A DNA stretch of 64,000 bases from Halogranum rubrum. GTDB lineage: Archaea > Halobacteriota > Halobacteria > Halobacteriales > Haloferacaceae. The notes under the pieces were generated by a model. It had not been told where the DNA came from. It saw only the letters and a program-made list of their open reading frames with translations, and did not search any database. Position 1 is the first letter of the stretch. Each line of letters opens with the position of its first letter. This document shows positions 60,084-64,000 of this stretch, in pieces. Position numbers and translations under genes: made by a program. The stretch covers positions 308,124 to 372,123 of the forward strand of contig NZ_FOTC01000003.1 in assembly GCF_900114455.1 (NCBI RefSeq). The letters run 5' to 3'.

Positions 60084-60374
60084 GAGCGAACTCACACGTG
60101 GCGGCGGCATAAATGGCGGTACAACCGACACACACTGGCACGACCGCGTTGCCGAAAGCAGGTGTGACAGTCAATGCGAAGGACGCCGGTGTTGCTTGCA
60201 TATTCAAACAGCAGAGGTATGTGTGTGGAGTGTGATACTCTAGTAGAACGAGAGCGACTCGCGATGCGTCCATCCCTGCGATGGGGTCGCGATTTATTAT
60301 TTTGCTCGCTCGTGCCGTGATTGCACGGTTCGCACTCTGGTTGCACTCGTTCTGTAGCGGCTGGAGTATACACT
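60084..60374. other. Gap between transporter and zinc protein genes
   Basis: 291 nt without a convincing gene. It holds the first transporter's promoter (TTTATG on the minus strand near 60110), a hairpin with AT-rich tail (60259-60303), and a short ATACACT element just before the zinc protein start. Confidence 0.4.
60259..60303 (+). other. Hairpin followed by AT-rich run
   Basis: Outer arms TCGCGA/TCGCGA (60259-60264, 60287-60292) enclose CCATC/GATGG (60270-60274, 60280-60284) with loop CCTGC. The tail TTTATTATTTT follows. Shape resembles an intrinsic terminator or leader; the AT tail might also be a promoter. Confidence 0.45.
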
Positions 60375-60584
60375 ATGACCGGAATGCCTGCGGATGTCGA
60401 CGGGAAGTATCAACAAGAGCACTGTGACACGTGCGGTGACGACACACCACACGACGTCACGATGGAGATTCAATCGACGCACACCGACTCTCCCCGAAAA
60501 GAGAACCAGAAGTTTGCCAAGTCACCCTGTCGCGTGACCACCTGTACGGTCTGTGACACGGAGACTCGAACGCTGCAACGGTAG
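60375..60584 (+). CDS. Small cysteine-rich protein, probable zinc binding
   Basis: 69 residues from ATG 60375: MTGMPADVDGKYQQEHCDTC then GDDTPH, and CRVTTCTVCDTETRTLQR. Two Cys pairs about 36 residues apart, with an intervening His, suggest a zinc ribbon. A family of this kind is frequent in haloarchaea. Role unknown. Confidence 0.75.
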   Translation: MTGMPADVDGKYQQEHCDTCGDDTPHDVTMEIQSTHTDSPRKENQKFAKSPCRVTTCTVCDTETRTLQR

Positions 60585-60608
60585 GTTCGGCGACTACTCA
60601 CGGAGCGG

Positions 60609-60614
60609 TTTTTT
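60609..60614 (+). terminator. Six-T run after the small zinc protein
   Basis: GGTTTTTTACACG, 25 nt past the stop. A likely archaeal termination site. Confidence 0.45.
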
Positions 60615-60722
60615 ACACGAAAGACGGCCAGATAGCTCGCGGAAGGTGGCCTACGTATGCAAGGGCACAGAGAAGGTCCACGGAACGACGAGAGTCGAGA
60701 GTAGGAGAAGAGAACGGCGCAG

Positions 60723-62123
60723 TTAGCCGAACGGGCCGAGTCCGCCACCGCCCATGCCGCCCATCCCGCCGCCGCCACCTTGATTTTCGAGTTTCTTCAT
60801 CATCCGCTTCATGTCGCCGTCGCCCATGCTCCCGAACTGCTTGAGCGTCCGCTCCATCATCTTGTGCTGTTCGAGCAGTTCGCGGATGGTCTCTTCGTCT
60901 TTCCCGCTCCCCTGCGAGATGCGCCGAATCTGCGAGGCACCGATAGACCGTGGGTTCTCCATCTCGGATTCGGTCATCGAGTCCATGATGACCTCGAACG
61001 ACCGCATCCGGTTCTGCGTGACGTCCATCGCGTCGTCGGGCAGTTGGTCCATCAACCCGCCGCCGAGACCCGGAATCATGTCCATGATCTGGTCGAGCGG
61101 TCCCATCTTGTTCATGGCGTCCATCTGCCGTTTCATGTCCTTCAGGGTGAACGACCCCTTCATGATGTCTTCGGGGTTCCAGTCCTCGTCCTCGGCTTGC
61201 GTCTCGGCCATCGCGCGCTCGACGCGTTCCGAGAGCTGTTTGAGGTCACCCATCCCGAGCAGTCGGGAGATGAAGCCGTTCGGTTCGAAGCGTTCGATGT
61301 CCTGGACCGTCTCACCGGTTCCGAGGAAGGAGATGGACGACCCCGTCTCGTTGACGGCGGTCAGCGCCCCGCCACCTTTCGCGGTCCCGTCGAGTTTCGT
61401 GATGACGACGCCGCCGATACCGATGGAGTTGTCGAACTCTTGGGCCTGCTTCTTCGCACCCTGTCCGATTGCGGCGTCGAGGACGAGCAGGTTCAACTCG
61501 GGGTTGACGGCCTCCTCTATCTCCTCGATTTCGTCGATGAGGTCCGATTCGAGCGCGTGACGCCCGGCGGTGTCGACGATGTGGACGTCCGCGTCGTCGG
61601 TCGCTTCCATCCCCTCGCGGGCGATCTTGACGGGGTCTTCCTCGTCGGGGTCGCCGTAGAACTCGACCTCGGCACGCTCACACATCTGCTTGGCCTGGTC
61701 GTACGCGCCGGGTCGGAAGGTGTCGGTCTGGATGACGGCTGGTCGAAGCCCCTTCTTCGAGAACCACCACGCCATCTTGGCGGCGGTGGTCGTCTTCCCC
61801 GACCCCTGCAGACCGGCGAGCATGATGGTCTGTGGTTCGAGGGGAATCTCCGTGGAGTCGCCGACGAGTTCGACCATCTCCTCGTAGACGATTTTGAGGA
61901 TGTGGTCACGAGCGGTGGTCCCACCGGGTGGTTCCTCTTCGAGCGCTCGTTTCTTGATGCTCTTCGAGAGGTCCATCACCAGCGCGACTTCGACGTCGGC
62001 TTGGAGGAGCGACCGCTGAATCTCCTTGACGATCTCCTCGACGTCCTCCTTCGAGAGCCGGGATTTTCCCTGTAGCTTGTTGAGGGAGCCACGCAGGGAA
62101 CTCCCGAGGTCATCGAGTACCAT
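60723..62123 (-). CDS. srp54: Signal recognition particle protein SRP54
   Basis: 466 residues. N domain (1-90), G domain with P-loop GLQGSGKT (104-111), DTAGR and [13 protein letters not shown], then the Met-rich M domain (from about 300: [31 protein letters not shown]) that binds signal peptides and 7S RNA. The C-terminus ends in a Gly/Met tail ([17 protein letters not shown]). Its receptor FtsY begins to appear at the window end, 1.7 kb away. Confidence 0.97.
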   Translation of the reverse strand: MVLDDLGSSLRGSLNKLQGKSRLSKEDVEEIVKEIQRSLLQADVEVALVMDLSKSIKKRALEEEPPGGTTARDHILKIVYEEMVELVGDSTEIPLEPQTIMLAGLQGSGKTTTAAKMAWWFSKKGLRPAVIQTDTFRPGAYDQAKQMCERAEVEFYGDPDEEDPVKIAREGMEATDDADVHIVDTAGRHALESDLIDEIEEIEEAVNPELNLLVLDAAIGQGAKKQAQEFDNSIGIGGVVITKLDGTAKGGGALTAVNETGSSISFLGTGETVQDIERFEPNGFISRLLGMGDLKQLSERVERAMAETQAEDEDWNPEDIMKGSFTLKDMKRQMDAMNKMGPLDQIMDMIPGLGGGLMDQLPDDAMDVTQNRMRSFEVIMDSMTESEMENPRSIGASQIRRISQGSGKDEETIRELLEQHKMMERTLKQFGSMGDGDMKRMMKKLENQGGGGGMGGMGGGGLGPFG

Positions 62124-62264
62124 TTGCCGGTCGCTACGCTGTGGAGTCGTTAAAGACTTTGCACCTGTGGTTTGGTCGCGTGTGTTGGTTTTGGGTAGAG
62201 TGCAGGAACGCAGCCAAGAAGAACGAACCGTCTGACACCTCCGTCGAGAACACCTCGAAAGCCC

Positions 62265-62355
62265 ACGTGCTCTCGACTCGCGCGCCTCGCTGCGTTCCTC
62301 ACCTCACCGGGTTCGGTTGCGGTACTTGTCTCCTCGTGCTTCGTCGAGAGCACGT
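62265..62355. repeat. Perfect 13-bp inverted repeat with 65-nt loop
   Basis: ACGTGCTCTCGAC at 62265-62277 and GTCGAGAGCACGT at 62343-62355. The arms pair without mismatch. The loop has no coding potential. Could be a structured RNA, a remnant of a small mobile element, or a protein-binding pair. Confidence 0.6.
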
Positions 62356-62422
62356 CCCCTTTCAGTCCCACCCACAGCCACTCCCTCCCCAGCCGATTCC
62401 TTCGTTCTCTCGCTTCGCTCGG

Positions 62423-62471
62423 TCACTCAGTCATCCCTCGCATGAGTGATTCGCGCCGATACACGGCGCGA
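62423..62471. repeat. Two adjacent small inverted repeats
   Basis: TCACTCA/TGAGTGA (62423-62429, 62443-62449) is followed at once by TCGCGCC/GGCGCGA (62451-62457, 62465-62471). Both arms are perfect. Confidence 0.5.
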
Positions 62472-62557
62472 AGCCACGCGCCACGGTTGTAGGTCCCTCG
62501 AACCATCGAACCGCTCGCTCCCCGACCTTTATCTCACAGAACGACTCACCTCTCTCT

Positions 62558-63175
62558 GTGCTCGGTATCGTCCCCGACCTTCAGACGCTCGCACTCTATC
62601 TGGGCGCCGCCATCGCGCTCATCCTCGCGCCTGGCCCAGACACGGTGTACGTCCTCACCCGCGGCGTACAGGACCGCACGGCGGGCCTCCAGTCGGCACT
62701 CGGCGTCAGTACGGGCGTACTCCTCCACACGCTCGCCGCGGCACTCGGACTCGCTGCCCTCCTCCGAGCGGCACCGACCGCCTACAGCCTCGTGAAGTAC
62801 GTCGGCGCGGCCTATCTAGTCTACCTCGGCGTCCAAGCGATTCGTAGCGACGAGTTCGCACTCGACGACGAGACGGACCCGTCGAACAGCTACGTCCGCG
62901 GCGTCGCCGTCAACGCACTCAACCCGAAAGTCGCGCTGTTCTTCCTCGCCTTTCTGCCGCAGTTCGCCGGGAGTGGGCCGGATGCGACTGCCAGAATGGT
63001 GCTCCTCGGCGTCCTCTATGCCGTCGTCACGGCGTGTTACCTCTCGACCGTCGCCCTCGCGTCGAGTCGGGCGCGTCGCGTCGTCGCCACCGACGGCTTC
63101 CGGTCGAAACTCCAGTGGGGCGCAGGAACCGTGTTCGTCGCACTCGGCCTCTCCGTCGCCGTCGGCGGTCAGTAG
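62558..63175 (+). CDS. LysE family translocator
   Basis: 205 residues from a GTG at 62558; a TTTATCTC box lies 30 nt before it, fitting a leaderless start. VLGIVPDLQTLALYLGAAIA, then LAPGPDTVYVLTRGVQ (PGP signature), GVSTGVLLHTLAAALGLAAL and NPKVALFFLAFLPQF are RhtB/LysE landmarks. Exports amino acids or related solutes. Substrate unknown. Convergent with the Ntn-type gene, 1 nt apart. Confidence 0.9.
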   Translation: MLGIVPDLQTLALYLGAAIALILAPGPDTVYVLTRGVQDRTAGLQSALGVSTGVLLHTLAAALGLAALLRAAPTAYSLVKYVGAAYLVYLGVQAIRSDEFALDDETDPSNSYVRGVAVNALNPKVALFFLAFLPQFAGSGPDATARMVLLGVLYAVVTACYLSTVALASSRARRVVATDGFRSKLQWGAGTVFVALGLSVAVGGQ

Positions 63176-63176
63176 C

Positions 63177-63704
63177 TCACTCGTTCGCCAGTCGCCAGAC
63201 GTCGATCTCGTCTCCCGTCTTCGGGTCACGACTGGCGGTAGTGTCGAACGCCTCGCGGATACGTGACTCGGCGGTGTCGAGGTCCATCTCCTCGTCTTCG
63301 AGCGCACCGAGGAGCATCGATGCACCCGTTCCGCGAGCAATCGGCGAGTCGCCCAGCGTCCCGCCGTCGCTACCGATCATGCGAATTCGTGCGACGCCGT
63401 CCTCGTCGTGCCCGGCGACGACCGCTTCGACAGCTTCGTCTGCCGCAATCGACGAGACGCGCGTCGCCAGCGGGTCGATACCCATCTCACCGCGGTCGGT
63501 TCGATACGACCGGACCTCCTGTTCGAACTGGCGGATGAACTCGTCGACGCCGCCCGCAGGACCGACACAGACTGCGCCCACCGCGTCGTCGACGACGACG
63601 AGTCGGTCTCGTGACGTACTCTCGACGCGCCCGTGTTGGACGAGCAGTCGGTCGACGGCGAGCAGTGCGCCATCCGTACATTCGATACCGACGATGGTGC
63701 TCAT
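63177..63704 (-). CDS. Proteasome-like Ntn-hydrolase fold protein with altered active site
   Basis: 175 residues from ATG 63704 (MSTIVGIECTDGALLAVDRL). The opening aligns with mature proteasome beta subunits (TTTVGLKTEDGVVLATD), and later GTGASMLLGALEDEEMDLDT and ESRIREAFDT follow the fold. If Met is removed Ser2 takes the place of catalytic Thr1; Asp18 matches Asp17; the position of Lys33 seems to be Arg34. There is no propeptide. So it could be a Ser-type hydrolase or an inactive relative. Located between lysE and ftsY. Confidence 0.8.
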   Translation of the reverse strand: MSTIVGIECTDGALLAVDRLLVQHGRVESTSRDRLVVVDDAVGAVCVGPAGGVDEFIRQFEQEVRSYRTDRGEMGIDPLATRVSSIAADEAVEAVVAGHDEDGVARIRMIGSDGGTLGDSPIARGTGASMLLGALEDEEMDLDTAESRIREAFDTTASRDPKTGDEIDVWRLANE

Positions 63705-63832
63705 ACCCGGTTCGACGGACGGGGAGACAAAGAGTGCTGTTGCCGACGCGGACGGGACGGACGCGTCGCTCACGAGTCGAGGAGTGCAGTGAGGAGATGT
63801 GGGTGAGAGAGCGAAACCAGTGGGGTGGTGCG

Positions 63833-64000
63833 TTACTCCTCGTCGGCGAGGAGACTCGACACCAGTTCCTCTGGGTCGAACCGCTCCATGTCGTCGTAGC
63901 CCTGTCCCGTCCCGAGGAAGAGGATGGGCTTGCCGGTGACGTAGGCGATAGAGATGGCCGCCCCGCCCTGCGAGTCGGCGTCGGCCTTCGTCAGAATCGC
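63833..64000 (-). CDS. ftsY: Signal recognition particle receptor FtsY, C-terminal end
   Basis: The last 55 codons before the stop are visible; the gene continues beyond the window. The sequence [38 protein letters not shown] and [17 protein letters not shown] matches the end of the NG domain (TKxD guanine motif and the conserved GxGE/QxxDDL region). FtsY docks the SRP54-ribosome complex at the membrane. Being 1.7 kb from srp54 on the same strand fits a shared role. Confidence 0.93.
   Translation of the reverse strand, partial: AILTKADADSQGGAAISIAYVTGKPILFLGTGQGYDDMERFDPEELVSSLLADEE

Larger units (their letters stand above)
62124..62557. other. 433-bp gap with strong inverted repeats
   Basis: No convincing ORF; codon bias is absent in all frames. 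It contains a perfect 13-bp inverted repeat (62265-62355), a 7-bp and a second 7-bp inverted repeat (62423-62471), and the promoter of the LysE gene (TTTATCTC near 62528). Composition alternates TCGC and CTCG words typical of haloarchaeal intergenic repeats. Confidence 0.5.

Noticed and set aside
62124-62557. Possible 7S (SRP) RNA gene beside srp54
   Set aside because: The expected helix 8 core motifs (GGAA-type loop with conserved asymmetric loop) were not found; inverted repeats have other shapes.

Overview
The window reads as the chromosome of a halophilic archaeon (Halobacteria, most like Haloferacales). Evidence: high GC with strong G/C third positions; acidic predicted proteins; many apparently leaderless genes with a TATA-like box 25-32 nt before the start codon; archaeal informational genes (PCNA, small RFC subunit, PriL, Hjc, TBP, eIF1A, Rio1, Pno1-type KH protein, thermosome, SRP54/FtsY); and the haloarchaeal pair of TatC proteins, one a tandem fusion. 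Gene content resembles what I remember of Haloferax volcanii around pcn, rfcC and tatC, but the species cannot be fixed from the sequence alone. The window looks like ordinary chromosome, with a few small low-GC patches. No rRNA, CRISPR array or intact insertion sequence was seen.

Layout. 1-8 kb: end of a sugar nucleotidyltransferase, SDR, Tfx regulator, TRAM protein, MutS-like ATPase, LarE, histidine phosphatase, SRPBCC protein. 8-12 kb: divergent tatC genes (single and tandem). 12-16 kb: RHH regulator coupled to a YhhQ-type transporter, RlmE-TRAM methyltransferase, divergent nikR/nicO with a candidate operator. 16-26 kb: PCNA, PRC-barrel protein, MFS exporter, two Tat lipoproteins, DUF460 protein, SPFH protein, RNase Z, DUF4382 lipoprotein. 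26-33 kb: rfcC overlapping a PS/archaetidylserine decarboxylase, tRNA G10 methyltransferase, TBP, CPBP protease, glyoxalase-fold protein, HisG. 33-38 kb: SAH/MTA deaminase, a lysine-rich secreted repeat protein, SAH hydrolase, Hjc. 38-44 kb: haloalkane-dehalogenase-like hydrolase, SWIM protein, PriL, a low-GC patch bounded by related 30-bp repeats, TyrRS. 44-54 kb: eIF1A, Rio1, HTH/MFS pair, TrpRS, Pno1, MOSC, thermosome. 54-64 kb: Tat lipoprotein, HAD phosphatase, tRNA-Arg(UCU) with partial copies of its 3' end, UPF0200/UPF0201 pair, gamma carbonic anhydrase, two half-size SLC41/MgtE transporters, SRP54, LysE exporter, a proteasome-like protein with an altered active site, and the 3' end of ftsY.

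How parts fit together. The two TatC proteins would export the Tat lipoproteins (18.8, 20.4, 41.5, 53.9 kb), and SRP54 and FtsY serve co-translational insertion. SAH hydrolase and the SAH/MTA-type deaminase both act on products of S-adenosylmethionine use. NikR/NicO would control nickel, which LarE may need for its pincer cofactor. No single large unknown system is obvious. The best leads are the tRNA-derived repeats at 55.4-55.6 kb, the Ser/Arg proteasome-like protein at 63.2 kb, the inverted repeat between nikR and nicO, the RHH-YhhQ unit, and hairpin-rich gaps at 53.6, 60.3 and 62.3 kb.
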